Positions 7,567 through 16,312 of a stretch of 64,000 nucleotides of DNA are shown here, one piece after another. The stretch lies in assembly GCA_963716525.1 (NCBI GenBank), contig OY970315.1, positions 1,984,001 through 2,048,000 on the forward strand, in the 5' to 3' direction. The notes below the pieces were generated by a model that saw only the letters and a program-made list of their open reading frames with translations, searched no databases and was not told the DNA's origin. The position numbers and the translations under genes were made by a program. The DNA is from JBBREP01 sp963716525 (GTDB lineage: Bacteria > Actinomycetota > Acidimicrobiia > IMCC26256 > PALSA-610). How positions within the stretch are numbered: position 1 is the first letter of the stretch; each line of letters begins with the position of its first letter.

Positions 7567-9132
7567 ATGGCCGGGCGAGTGGCGAAGCGGAAGCCCGCGG
7601 GCGAGACGGTCCGGCTGCGCATCGGGAATCTGGCCAAGGCGGTGCTCGTCACCGGCCAGGCGTACCAGGACCCGAAGGACGCGCTCAACGAGTTCGTGTC
7701 GAACGCGGCCGACGAGTACGCGCAGTCCGGTCAACGCGGGCAGCGCATCCGTGTGGCGCTGCGCCGCAAAGGCGCGCGTCCCACGATCGCGGTCGACGAC
7801 ACCGGCCGCGGGATGAGCCCGGACCGGCTGCGCGAGGTGGCCCGCAACCTGTTCGAGTCGTCGAAGGCGGGCGACGAGCGCACGCTCGGCGAGAAGGCGA
7901 TCGGTCTGCTCGCGTTCCAGCAGCTCGGCGGGCGCTGCGACGTCGTGTCGAGGGCGCACGACAGCACCGAGACGTGGGCGCTGCGCCTCAGCCGTGGGTC
8001 GGCGACGGCGACGCTGGAACGCGAGCGGCGTCGGGCCCGCGCCGAGCCGGGCACGACCGTGTACGTCTCCGATCTCGATCCCGACGTGTTGCGGCTCCTC
8101 ACCCAGCGCAAGGTGGTCGACTACTTGCGGTCGCGCCGCGCGAGCGCGCTGGCCGAGGGCGACTACGAGATCGAGGTGGTCGAAGGGCGTAACGGTGAGC
8201 TCGTTACGCCCGACAAGCCCGACGGCATCAAGCTCGAGCTTCCTGCGTTGCCCACGCTGTGGGGCACGTTCGAGTTCGTGCTGTTCGTCGCGCCGCATGA
8301 CGGTCGCCGCCGTCGCGTCGCGGTGGTCGGGCGCGCCGGGACGACGATCATCGACGACCTCGCCGAGCTCGACGAGTTCGCCGCGCCGCCGTGGACGAGC
8401 GACCAGGTGCAAGGGCGTGTCGTGTTCGAGGCGTTGCAGCAGTCGGCGGGGCGGCGGGCGATCCTGCGCGACCGCGAGGTCTTTCCGGTGTTCCTCGAGA
8501 CGATGCGCAGCATCGAGCCCGCGGTCGCGCGCTCGGTCGAGCGGATCACCAAGCAGGTCGACGCCGCCACCGCCGACCGCATGGCCGACACCGTGCGCAA
8601 GCTGTTCGGGAAGGTGTTGAAGGAGCTCGCCGATCTCGACAACCCGATGCGCACGCCGGTCGGCAACGAGCCGGGCGAGGGCGCGCTGCTCGGCGCGGGT
8701 GGTGAGGGCGACGCCGGCGTCGCACCTTCGGGTGAGGCGGGCGAGCGTCACGATCGTGGCGATGGTTCGCCGACGTCGATCGACGAGCTCGTCGCCAAGG
8801 CGCGTGATCCGGTCCCGCCGGCCGGCGACACCGAGCGTGCCGCGCCCGACCGCCGCCGTTCGAGCCCGCTGCCCGATATCGCCGTCGACCCCGAACCCGC
8901 CGATGCGCGCAGCCGTTTCGATGCCGACGCCGGCGTGGTGTTCTACAACGACCACCATGGCGACTACCTGCTCGTGAAGGACGACGAGGCGGCGCTGCTC
9001 GACTACCTCGCCACGCTCGTTGCGAAGGAGTACGTCGTCTACAACAACCCGCGGGTGCCCATCGACGAGTTCTCCGAGGAGATGGTGCGCATGCTCGTGC
9101 GGGTGCGCCGCCACCTCCCGCGCCGCCGCTGA
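7567..9132 (+). CDS. GHKL (Hsp90-like) ATP-binding protein
   Basis: A 521-residue protein with a Bergerat ATP-binding fold at the N-terminus: N-box NEFVSNAADEY (E42, N46, D49), G1 box DDTGRGM at 77-83, and lid/G2 segment GEKAIGLLAF from 108. The middle third looks like the transducer part of Hsp90/MORC/MutL-type proteins. A disordered Gly/Asp/Arg-rich linker (about 360-440) leads to a short conserved C-terminal domain (VVFYNDHHGDYLLVKDD). There is no histidine-kinase phosphoacceptor helix, so it is not a two-component sensor. Start ATG 7567. No partner gene is adjacent. The function is unknown; a chaperone-like or DNA-associated ATPase role is inference. Confidence 0.8.
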   Translation: MAGRVAKRKPAGETVRLRIGNLAKAVLVTGQAYQDPKDALNEFVSNAADEYAQSGQRGQRIRVALRRKGARPTIAVDDTGRGMSPDRLREVARNLFESSKAGDERTLGEKAIGLLAFQQLGGRCDVVSRAHDSTETWALRLSRGSATATLERERRRARAEPGTTVYVSDLDPDVLRLLTQRKVVDYLRSRRASALAEGDYEIEVVEGRNGELVTPDKPDGIKLELPALPTLWGTFEFVLFVAPHDGRRRRVAVVGRAGTTIIDDLAELDEFAAPPWTSDQVQGRVVFEALQQSAGRRAILRDREVFPVFLETMRSIEPAVARSVERITKQVDAATADRMADTVRKLFGKVLKELADLDNPMRTPVGNEPGEGALLGAGGEGDAGVAPSGEAGERHDRGDGSPTSIDELVAKARDPVPPAGDTERAAPDRRRSSPLPDIAVDPEPADARSRFDADAGVVFYNDHHGDYLLVKDDEAALLDYLATLVAKEYVVYNNPRVPIDEFSEEMVRMLVRVRRHLPRRR

Positions 9133-9166
9133 CGCCGTGAAGCCGCGGGCGCCGCCGCCAGCGCCG

Positions 9167-10456
9167 TCAGCGCTGCACGTCGAGCGCGTGCTCGGCTGCT
9201 CGTGCCAGGGCCATGCGGCGCTCGGGGTAGCTCGTGCAGCCGACGAGGTCCTCGATCATGTGCTGCACGCGTGCCACGACGCGGGCGCTGCGCGTGGCGG
9301 CGTCGAGGATCTCGCCGGTCGCGAGGTCGACGAAGTCGCCGTAGGACGGCTGGGGCAGCCACGCGCGCGCCACGCCGTCGACCCGGCAGATCCGCAGGGG
9401 CGGCATCGGCCGGTCGGCCAGGCGGCGCAGCAGGTCGTGCAAGCGGTCGACGCACTGCACGGCCGTCGTCGGGTCGTTCACGCCGGGCGAGAGGGCGCGC
9501 TCGGCGATGTCGACGAGCTGGCGGAAGCCGAAGGCGGCGTCGCCCCGCATCGACGGTTCCTTGCCGATGTGCACCATGCGGGTGAGCGTGGCGTCGTGGC
9601 GGTCATCCGGTGTGCCGAACACACGGATCAGGGGCGTGCCCGCGCAGACGAAGTCACCGACCGGTTGGAGCACCTCCACCGCGATGTCGGCATGCTCGGC
9701 GGCGCGCGCGAGGCGTTCGAGGTCGACGTCGGTGATCACCCCGGCGCGCGGTGCCTCGAGCACGTGGTCGTGCCCGGCGACGTTCGGGCGGCCCTCGTCG
9801 TCGGCCGCGCCGGTCGGGAACAGGCGGTCGATCGTGCCGCGCGTCTCGTGGGCGATGCGATCGATGATGCTCACCGCGCGCAGCGAGTCGGCCATGTGGT
9901 GGATGAGGCGTACGAAGAGCACGAGGCTCGTGGCTACGAGCAGGTAGCAGCCGGCGACGGTCACCGACGGCACGAACGGTTCCCGGCTCGTGCCGTTGTA
10001 GCGAACGGCGGCCAGCGCGACGAACGCGTAGGCGAAGGTGCCGATGAACACGCCCAGCGCCACCTGCGACTCCCGGTCGCGCAGGAAGTTGCGCAGCGCG
10101 CGGGGCGAGAACTGCGAGCTCGTGAGCTGGAACGCGACGATGGTGATGGAGAAGACCACGCCGGTGAACGTGATCATCGACGACGCGACGGTGGTGAGGG
10201 TGGCGCTCGCGTCGTTGGGGCCGCCCCCGAAACCCCAACTGATCGTGTTGCTGCGGTCGACGATCACGAGCAGGACCGCGGCGCCGCTCGCGAGGAACGT
10301 GCACAGCAGCGGGATGAACCAGTAGCCCGACAGTGCGATGTCGCTCCACCGGGCGAGCACGGAGCGAGCGCCGCTGCCGGCGGTCGGCTGCCGCCCCGGG
10401 GGACCCATACCCGCCGGTGTACCCACGAACGGGTGTGCCGACGACCGCTCGGCCAT
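9167..10456 (-). CDS. DUF2254 predicted membrane protein
   Basis: A 429-residue membrane protein of the DUF2254 family. Four hydrophobic segments are visible in the first half: YWFIPLLCTFLASGAAVLLV, a segment SSMITFTGVVFSITIVAFQL, VALGVFIGTFAYAFVALAAV and GCYLLVATSLVLFVRLIHHM. The soluble C-terminal half has the conserved blocks FGFRQLVDIAERALSPGVND and PTTAVQCVDRLHDLLRRLAD, typical of the family. The frame is open upstream to 10582 but that would overlap the tRNA; ATG 10456 is the better start and leaves 61 bases to the tRNA. The function is unknown; the conserved soluble block lies on the cytoplasmic side by positive-inside reasoning. Confidence 0.87.
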   Translation of the reverse strand: MAERSSAHPFVGTPAGMGPPGRQPTAGSGARSVLARWSDIALSGYWFIPLLCTFLASGAAVLLVIVDRSNTISWGFGGGPNDASATLTTVASSMITFTGVVFSITIVAFQLTSSQFSPRALRNFLRDRESQVALGVFIGTFAYAFVALAAVRYNGTSREPFVPSVTVAGCYLLVATSLVLFVRLIHHMADSLRAVSIIDRIAHETRGTIDRLFPTGAADDEGRPNVAGHDHVLEAPRAGVITDVDLERLARAAEHADIAVEVLQPVGDFVCAGTPLIRVFGTPDDRHDATLTRMVHIGKEPSMRGDAAFGFRQLVDIAERALSPGVNDPTTAVQCVDRLHDLLRRLADRPMPPLRICRVDGVARAWLPQPSYGDFVDLATGEILDAATRSARVVARVQHMIEDLVGCTSYPERRMALARAAEHALDVQR

Positions 10457-10517
10457 CGGGCCGGGCACGGGTCGACTCGGCGGCCGGGCGCGCGACGTTG
10501 TATCGTGATCGGCACGC

Positions 10518-10597
<80 letters not shown>

Positions 10598-10600
10598 TCA

Positions 10601-10622
10601 CGAGGGCCCTTCGGGGCCCTCG
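10601..10622 (+). terminator. Hairpin terminator after tRNA-fMet (brought by the element)
   Basis: A 9-bp perfect GC-rich stem CGAGGGCCC / GGGCCCTCG around loop TTCG, 6 bases after the tRNA CCA. Being just inside attL it belongs to the element and replaces the tRNA's former terminator, a candidate for which now lies beyond attR at 59917-59942. Only a short T-run follows. Confidence 0.75.
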
Positions 10623-10879
10623 TTTCATATGTACGACCAGGTCAGGCTGCACCTTCGGCAGAGCCCTCGGGAATCGTGTGCATGCCGCCACGTTGGTCGA
10701 ATCGCACCATTCGCCGGGCCCGCGCTAACGGATTGCAAACATCCACCCCTGTGCACCGACGTCCATCGCTGAAGCACCCTCCGCACACCCCGATCGGCAG
10801 CGTTGGCGGTGCGGTTCAAGGTCGGTGTGACACGCTCCGACACCTTCTGCAATCCGACGTCGGACCGTGAGGTGTGGGA

Positions 10880-11452
10880 ATGCGTTCGGCACGACGTGGG
10901 GTCGCGTTCACGGCCGGCGGTCGAGTGCCGATTGAGCGCGGTCTCGTCTATAACCGGACGCGCGGCACCAAGGCGTTGCATGGCGGCGTGAAGCCGCGCA
11001 TGGGTGCCACGGACCTCTGGGACGTCGCCTGCTGGTGCGGCTGGTCCAGTACGCGCCACGAGCGCCGCGACCTCGCTGTCGAAGCGGCGGCCCAGCACTT
11101 GCAGCAGGTCGACCGCACGGGCGAAGCAGCCGCGAAGCCCAAACGTGCCAAGACGGTCCGGTCCAAGCGGGCGTCCGCGATCCGTGCCGAGCGCACCAAG
11201 AAGCCGCAGCGACGGCAGGCCGCATCCAACGACATCGTTGACCCTCCAGTCGCATTCAACGGACGCCGCGCGAGCGTTGTACATCGCCCGTCCGGATGGA
11301 ACGCGCGATGCGGCTCGTGCACATGGGCAACGACGATGCCCGAGCGCGACGAGGCCACCGCAGCGGCCTTAGGACACCTGCAAGCCTGCACCGGCCGGAA
11401 GATCACCGCACCGCCCGCAAAGCCGGCGACGAAGAAGCGCGCCCGCCGTTGA
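10880..11452 (+). CDS. Hypothetical protein with two Cys-containing repeats
   Basis: About 190 residues, not recognised. Two segments look like diverged copies of one unit: DVACWCGWSSTRHERRDLAV through AAAQHLQ, and NARCGSCTWATTMPERDEAT through AAALGHLQACTG. Each has a CxC or CxxC pair followed by an acidic/basic turn and a helix with His, suggesting small zinc-binding modules. A Lys/Arg/Ala-rich linker joins them and the C-terminus is basic (PAKPATKKRARR), suggesting nucleic-acid binding. Start ATG 10880 (GTG 10874 also in frame) is uncertain. The gene sits between attL and the integrase, so it probably belongs to the element. Confidence 0.5.
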   Translation: MRSARRGVAFTAGGRVPIERGLVYNRTRGTKALHGGVKPRMGATDLWDVACWCGWSSTRHERRDLAVEAAAQHLQQVDRTGEAAAKPKRAKTVRSKRASAIRAERTKKPQRRQAASNDIVDPPVAFNGRRASVVHRPSGWNARCGSCTWATTMPERDEATAAALGHLQACTGRKITAPPAKPATKKRARR

Positions 11453-11661
11453 GGTGATGACGTACCCGCGTCCCGTGCCTCGCGAGGAGCGGCCGATGCA
11501 CACTCGCTGCCTCGCCCGTGGGGATTCCTGGCCGAATGTGGCGTCCGACAAGTCCGCCGCCACGCGTCGCCGTCCGCCTTTACTTCCAGCCGTCTCGCGC
11601 CGACAATCGCCTTACATCGCACGCAACGTGCACAGCTTGATCTCCCGACGGCGCGCCGCAC

Positions 11662-11690
11662 GGGGGTCTCCTAGCAACACAGGAGCCCCC
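11662..11690 (+). promoter_or_regulatory. Hairpin hiding the integrase ribosome-binding site
   Basis: GGGGG (11662-11666), one bulged T, and CTCCT (11668-11672) pair exactly with AGGAG (11681-11685) and CCCCC (11686-11690) across an 8-base loop. AGGAG is the Shine-Dalgarno sequence of the integrase, 6 bases before its ATG at 11692. The stem therefore sequesters the ribosome-binding site and could keep integrase translation low unless opened. Seen directly in sequence; the regulatory meaning is inference. Confidence 0.6.
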
Positions 11691-11691
11691 A

Positions 11692-12855
11692 ATGAGAGGC
11701 CACGTCAGCAAGCAAGGCGCCACCTACTGCTACGTCGTCGACCTACCGCGCGACCCGGCGACCGGTAAGCGGCGCCAGAAGTTCAAGCGGGGCTTTCGCA
11801 CCAAGCGCGAAGCCGAGACGGCGCTCAACGAGGCGCTGAAGGATCTGCAAGACGGGTCCTACGTCGCGGCCTCGAAGCTCACGCTGGCGAAGTTCCTGGT
11901 TGAAGAGTGGCTGCCGGGACGTCGCCACGACCTGAAGCCGACCACCTTTGTCTCGTACGAGACGAACCTGCGGGTCCACGTCGTGCCGGCGCTCGGTGCT
12001 ATCCGACTGCAGGCGCTGACTGCACGCGACCTGAACCAGTTCTACGCACAGCTCCTCGCGGACCGTGACGAGGGTGGGAAGGGCCTCTCACCGAAGACCG
12101 TCCGCTACATCCACACGACCGTCCACCGCGCCTTGCGCGACGCCGAGCGCTGGGGCCTCGTACAGCGCAACGTCGCCGCGTCGGCGAACGCGCCACGCCA
12201 GACACGGCCCCAAGAACGACGCACGTGGTCTGCGGACGAGGCAGCGACGTTCCTCGAGGCCGTGCGCGACGACGAGCTCTACACCTTGCTGCATCTCGCC
12301 ATCGCGACCGGGATGCGACGCGGTGAACTACTCGGACTCCGTTGGCGCGATCTCGACTCCAACCAAGGCTTCGTGCGCGTACGTCAGAACGCCGTCGAGG
12401 TCGGTTACCACGTCGTCTACACCGAACCGAAGACGGCCAAGAGCCGTCGCGAGATCGCGATCGATCCCGACACCGTCGGCATCCTCGAAGCGCACCGACA
12501 ACGACGGCTTTACGGCGCGACGACGGAGCCCGACTCGCTGATCTTTCGCTATGCCGACGGCACGCCGATCCATCCGCAGACCGTCACGGCACGCTTCCGC
12601 ACCCTGTGCAAGCGCGCCGGTGTCCCGGTCATTCGCTTCCACGACCTGCGCCACACGCACGCCACGATCCTTCTGGCGCAGCGCACGAATCCCAAGATCG
12701 TCTCCGAACGGCTCGGGCATTCGACCGTGGCCTTCACGATGGATGTGTATTCCCACGCCATCCCCTCGATGCAGGTCGAGGCCGCCGAAGCCGTCGCCGC
12801 CGCCATCTGGCGCGACCGCTCGCCACACAAGGACGACGAAGGCGGCGAGCGATGA
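11692..12855 (+). CDS. int: Tyrosine site-specific integrase
   Basis: A 387-residue phage-type integrase catalysing attP/attB recombination. An N-terminal Arm-DNA-binding-like domain (about 1-60, FKRGFRTKREAETALNEAL) is followed by a SAM-like core-binding domain (63-165) and the catalytic domain. Catalytic residues are all present: R209 in ATGMRRGELLGLRW, Lys in TEPKTAKSRREI (near 247-250), H317-D-L-R320 in FHDLRHTHA, H343 in RLGHS and nucleophile Y353 in MDVYSHA. It is intact. Its position next to attL in tRNA-fMet, and the tRNA 3' repeat, identify it as the enzyme that integrated this element. Its ribosome-binding site lies in a hairpin (11662-11690). A third-frame gene fragment on the opposite strand is only a shadow. 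Confidence 0.95.
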   Translation: MRGHVSKQGATYCYVVDLPRDPATGKRRQKFKRGFRTKREAETALNEALKDLQDGSYVAASKLTLAKFLVEEWLPGRRHDLKPTTFVSYETNLRVHVVPALGAIRLQALTARDLNQFYAQLLADRDEGGKGLSPKTVRYIHTTVHRALRDAERWGLVQRNVAASANAPRQTRPQERRTWSADEAATFLEAVRDDELYTLLHLAIATGMRRGELLGLRWRDLDSNQGFVRVRQNAVEVGYHVVYTEPKTAKSRREIAIDPDTVGILEAHRQRRLYGATTEPDSLIFRYADGTPIHPQTVTARFRTLCKRAGVPVIRFHDLRHTHATILLAQRTNPKIVSERLGHSTVAFTMDVYSHAIPSMQVEAAEAVAAAIWRDRSPHKDDEGGER

Positions 12856-12991
12856 GGTCCGTGTTCGCCCGCATGACGCGTGCGCCTCCGCAGCGCCGGT
12901 CACTGCATTCGTGCACGACATCAGCGGCGTTGCGGCGGACTGACCGGAGCGCATCGAAGCCCGGCATCAGGGCCTAGCGGAAGGACTCATC

Positions 12992-13207
12992 ATGACCATC
13001 AACACCACTGAGCAGCCCAAGCTGCTCCTCACCGTCAAAGAAGCGGCAGCGAGGCTGTCGGTCTCCCGATCTCACCTGTACGAGCAATTCATCACGCCGA
13101 AACGACTCCGCGTCGTCCACATCGGCAGCTCCGTGCGCGTACTCGCCGCCGACCTCGAAGCACTCGTCGACGAGCTCGTCACCAAGGCAGGTGAGCCGCA
13201 TGTGTAA
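12992..13207 (+). CDS. Excisionase-type helix-turn-helix protein 1
   Basis: A 71-residue MerR-like (HTH_17) DNA-binding protein. LLLTVKEAAARLSVSRSHLY is the helix-turn-helix, and LRVVHIGSSVRVLAADLEAL is the wing with the conserved Arg before the last helix. Such small proteins act as recombination directionality factors (excisionases) or as local regulators. It lies downstream of the integrase and its end overlaps the start of the next HTH gene (ATGTGTAA), so the two are translated together. Confidence 0.85.
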   Translation: MTINTTEQPKLLLTVKEAAARLSVSRSHLYEQFITPKRLRVVHIGSSVRVLAADLEALVDELVTKAGEPHV

Positions 13208-13406
13208 CGACCACAACAGGCCGACGAGCCTTCCCGACTTGGTCAGTCCACAACAGCTCGCCGACTACCTCGGCGTACCTGTTGGAGCGATCTACGCCTG
13301 GAACCACTACGGCACCGGACCGAAGCGGCTCAAGATTGGCCGGCACGTTCGCTACCGCCGCATCGACATCGAGCGCTGGCTCACAGAACGGGAGACAGAA
13401 CAATGA
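13200..13406 (+). CDS. Excisionase-type helix-turn-helix protein 2
   Basis: A 68-residue HTH_17 protein. LVSPQQLADYLGVPVGAIYA is the DNA-recognition unit, and LKIGRHVRYRRIDIERWLTE is the winged C-terminus typical of AlpA/excisionase proteins in actinobacterial integrative elements. ATG 13200 overlaps the previous stop; a GTG three codons earlier is possible. Its stop overlaps the ATG of the next gene (ATGA), so 12992-14973 appears to be one translationally coupled operon. Which of the two HTH proteins is the true excisionase cannot be told. Confidence 0.85.
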   Translation: MCNDHNRPTSLPDLVSPQQLADYLGVPVGAIYAWNHYGTGPKRLKIGRHVRYRRIDIERWLTERETEQ

Positions 13407-13831
13407 AGACAGTCTGGCCATCTCCCGGGTTCCCGCTGCGCGTCGACCAGTGCGTCGCACTTTGTCTCATCTCTGGCCAGACGGCGACGGGTCTCATCAA
13501 TCTTGTGGAGGATGACTGGCTCGAGCTCGACCTTTACGACTGGAGGTCGGGTGAGTTCGGGTTCGAGACGGCCGCAGTACGGCGGGCCGACATCGTTGCG
13601 ATCCACTGGGCCGAAGGTCGCTATCCCCCCGACGACAAGTTATGGATGTGGACAATGGAGCCGCTCACAGAGTTCGTGCAGCGCTTCAGCGATGCAGCGA
13701 AGCGACAGGACGATCAGCGGGGTCATCCCTTGGCTGGCGAATGGATTCTCGGCGCTCGTGACGACGAGCTCGTTGCAGACACGGTGCTCGTGGACACGGC
13801 AATCACTGTTCCAGAGGATCGGAGCGAGTGA
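13403..13831 (+). CDS. Hypothetical protein in the excisionase-RepA operon
   Basis: A 142-residue acidic, Trp-rich protein with no recognised domain. The first half reads like a small beta barrel (ISGQTATGLINLVEDDWLEL, then DIVAIHWAEGRYPPDD); the C-terminal third is polar and probably disordered. It has ATGA overlap with the preceding HTH gene and TGATG overlap with the following ATPase gene, so it is a coupled operon member. A role in element replication or maintenance is suggested by context only. Confidence 0.65.
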   Translation: MKTVWPSPGFPLRVDQCVALCLISGQTATGLINLVEDDWLELDLYDWRSGEFGFETAAVRRADIVAIHWAEGRYPPDDKLWMWTMEPLTEFVQRFSDAAKRQDDQRGHPLAGEWILGARDDELVADTVLVDTAITVPEDRSE

Positions 13832-14973
13832 TGGTGACACGTATCGGCGAGGCGGCGCGTCACCAGATCACCGAGGCTGTCAACGCGGAAATCCTTCGGC
13901 AATACGCGCGTGACGCAGCGTCTCGCAAACTGGCACAGCGGCAGGCGAGCCTCCTCTGGACGCCGCCCGAGTCTCGATCGGGGGCAGCGGAGTTGGCTCT
14001 GCCTGATGATCCGCTCGTCTACACGATCGAAGGGATGCACGTCCTCGGGCACAACTCACTGCTCGCAGCGCAATTCAAAGCTGGCAAGACGACCCTGATG
14101 CTGAACCTCGTCCGGTCGCTCGCAGACGGTGTGCCCTTCTTGGGTCACGCTGTCAGGGCTCCTGCGGGACGGATCGCACTATGGAACTACGAGGTCGACG
14201 ACCGGCAGTACCGGCAGTGGTTCCGACGCATCGGCCTTGTCCACCCGGAACGCGTTGAGTTACTGCACCTTCGTGGCCGTTCGATGCCGCTACACACAAA
14301 GCTGGTTCGGCAATGGAGCATCGACTCGTTGCGCGACAAGGGCATCACGGTCTGGGTGATGGACCCGGCGGCACGAGCGATCCTCGGATGGCCCGGTGCG
14401 CGAGAGACCGAGAACAGCAACACGGCGGTTGCTGAGTTCCTCGACACGCTCGATCAGATCAAGTACGAGGCCGGTGTGCACGACCTCTTCGTCGCCCACC
14501 ACACCGGGCGCGCCAGTCACGCTGCGGGCCAGGAACACGGGCGAGGAGCAACACGATGGGATGACTGGCCCGACGTCCGCCAGGTGCTGATTAAGAAGGA
14601 GGACGGCAGCCGGTACTTCTACGCCAACGGTCGCGGCGTCGACGTTGCCGAGGTCCGCTTGGCCATCGATCCGGAGACCCTGCGACTCACCGTCGCCGGC
14701 GGTTCACGCCAGCAGGACCGCGGCCGGGAAGACGCGTTGCGCGTCGTCGACGCCGTGGAGGCGATCGGCGATGGTCATACCAAGGCGGAGGTGAAGAAGG
14801 CGATGAGTGGAGTGGCGAACGGGCGGAAGGACGCGGCGCTGGCACTCGCCGAGACGGAGGGCTTGATCGAGGTCATGCAGGAAGGGCGTGCCAAGCGTGT
14901 GCGTCTCGTGCGGGACCACGCCGACGTCCTCGAGCGCACCTTCGAGATCGAACTCGTCGAGGAAGTCGACTAA
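13831..14973 (+). CDS. RepA-like AAA-family ATPase
   Basis: A 380-residue RecA-fold P-loop ATPase of the AAA_25/RepA helicase type. Walker A is AQFKAGKTTL at about 80-89, Walker B is ITVWVMDPAARAI, and a conserved histidine motif LFVAHHTGRASHAAGQEHGR fits the RepA/DnaB-like H4 region. The C-terminal 90 residues contain a small winged-helix-like part (HTKAEVKKAMSGVANGRKDA). Proteins of this type act as replicative helicases of small plasmids and integrative elements in actinobacteria. It is the last gene of the excisionase operon and is followed by a hairpin (14998-15027) and short repeats that could belong to a replication origin. Confidence 0.82.
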   Translation: MVTRIGEAARHQITEAVNAEILRQYARDAASRKLAQRQASLLWTPPESRSGAAELALPDDPLVYTIEGMHVLGHNSLLAAQFKAGKTTLMLNLVRSLADGVPFLGHAVRAPAGRIALWNYEVDDRQYRQWFRRIGLVHPERVELLHLRGRSMPLHTKLVRQWSIDSLRDKGITVWVMDPAARAILGWPGARETENSNTAVAEFLDTLDQIKYEAGVHDLFVAHHTGRASHAAGQEHGRGATRWDDWPDVRQVLIKKEDGSRYFYANGRGVDVAEVRLAIDPETLRLTVAGGSRQQDRGREDALRVVDAVEAIGDGHTKAEVKKAMSGVANGRKDAALALAETEGLIEVMQEGRAKRVRLVRDHADVLERTFEIELVEEVD

Positions 14974-14997
14974 TTCGCAGGGCATCGCTAGGCGTGT

Positions 14998-15080
14998 GAG
15001 CTGGTCCCCGACGGTCAGGACCAGCTCGCGGAAATGCCCAGGTGGGAGCGACTTGTAGGAGGTCCCCGACTTGTAGGAGG
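14998..15080. other. Hairpin and short direct repeats after repA-like gene; possible origin or terminator
   Basis: GAGCTGGTCC (14998-15007) is the exact complement of 15018-15027 across a 10-base loop, 24 bases after the ATPase stop. CGACTTGTAGGAGG then occurs twice (15049-15062 and 15067-15080), and GGTCCCCGAC occurs at 15004-15013 and 15061-15070. The hairpin alone would serve as a terminator, though without a T-run. The paired repeats next to a RepA-like gene could be part of an origin; two copies are too few to call iterons with any assurance. Confidence 0.45.
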
Positions 15081-15911
15081 GGACTCACGGACCACGACAA
15101 CAACCTGTCGGAGGAGCATCCGTGTCGCCCGCCCGCACTCGGCGTGACGGGCCGCCACTCGTCCGCCGATCGGCGGCGCAGCCGTTCCAACCGCGCACGC
15201 CGGTCGCGACACGCAGCGCACCGCCTGCTGCTGCAAGTCAGCCATAGCGAGCACAAATCCGCGGTCGGGCGGAGGCCGAGGCAAGGTGACTTCGATGAGG
15301 CACACGCGACGTCCGCAGCACACGTGAACGATGCTCACCGTCATCGGTTAGCTCGCAGCGTCTTTCTCCAACGCGGCTGATTTCTGGCCCGTTTCGCGGC
15401 GTTGGACCGGCATTGATGGCCCATCGGGCTGGCGTTCGGCCCCGAAATGTCTCGCTTCAACCGTGCCGTCTGCAACCGGATCATCGACCTGCGCGTTCGT
15501 TCCAACCGAGCGCTTCCCGTTCATCAACTCGGTTCGGCCCGCCGGCCTAGCTCCCTCTACCGGGCAGCCTGTATCGGACTCGGCCGTGCGACCCGCACGC
15601 AATGCGAGCAGCACAAGGTTCTTCGAACGGCGATTCGCAGCCCTTGGCCGGCGCTGCGCAACGACGCATCGTCGGTGACCACGTTCCTCGGTACTTCTGC
15701 GGCGACTCGGGGAGGGCACAGGTGGGGCGCCCTGAGAAGCGCCCCTCAACCGCGCACTCGACCCGGCAGCGCACGCTGCCGTCAAACACGACACGCCGAC
15801 CAAGCGCGCACACCCAGGCTCAAGCGCTGCCGCCCGGCGTGGAATGCCGATGAGGACTTGCAACGAGCAACCGTCCGATGGCGCGGCTCGCGCCGAACAT
15901 ATGGAGTTACC
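15081..15911. other. Non-coding stretch with no supported gene
   Basis: About 830 bases with open frames on both strands but none with family likeness, a good ribosome-binding site or stable composition. A plus frame through MSRFNRAVCNRIIDLRVRSN is open from 15447 into the HTH gene, but it is Arg/Pro/Ala-rich and looks like GC-driven open frame, possibly with a worn remnant. Nothing else is seen. Confidence 0.5.
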
Positions 15912-16226
15912 GTGACAACAGAACTCGAAACGGACGTCCTGCAAGCGGTAGTCGACTCGCTCCAGCAACTGCTCAACGGCCTCCGACGGGCGCAGCGGTC
16001 GGCGGCACCCCATCGCTTCGAGGCGGCACTCCCGGAACCGGCCCCGTCAACGACAGCTCCGTCGCCGCTGCTCCTGACCGTGCCACAAGCGGCCGCGAAG
16101 CTCGGCGTAAGTCGATCGATGTTCTACGAGTTACTCAACCGGGGTGACCTGCAGTCCGTGTCTATCGGTCGGGCACGGCGTGTCGCGCTCGCTGAGCTCG
16201 AGCGCTACGTCGGGCACTTGGAGTAA
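15912..16226 (+). CDS. Excisionase-type helix-turn-helix protein 3
   Basis: A 104-residue protein. After a helical N-terminus (LETDVLQAVVDSLQQLLNGL) and a Pro/Ala/Ser linker comes a clear HTH_17 domain: LLTVPQAAAKLGVSRSMFYE, then LLNRGDLQSVSIGRARRVAL and LAELERYVGHLE. GTG 15912 has GGAG about 6 bases upstream and gives a natural start; longer readings add low-quality sequence. It is the third such domain in the element. The longer N-terminus suggests that it dimerises and may act as a regulator rather than an excisionase. Confidence 0.8.
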   Translation: MTTELETDVLQAVVDSLQQLLNGLRRAQRSAAPHRFEAALPEPAPSTTAPSPLLLTVPQAAAKLGVSRSMFYELLNRGDLQSVSIGRARRVALAELERYVGHLE

Positions 16227-16312
16227 CAGCCTGTTCGACGACGGCGTAGTGATCGATGGCGAGTGCCGGCCGCGCGAGCTGGGAAACCGCCAAGCGTGCG
16301 GGCCGTTGACGC

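Noticed and set aside
6369..7688. 439-residue minus frame covering the thioesterase
   Set aside because: Only its middle matches a PaaI protein. The front overlaps two other genes antisense and the end is the wrong frame after a one-base shift.
15447..16226. 259-residue version of the third HTH protein
   Set aside because: The first 155 residues are low-complexity Arg/Ala/Pro sequence; GTG 15912 with a ribosome-binding site gives a natural 104-residue protein.
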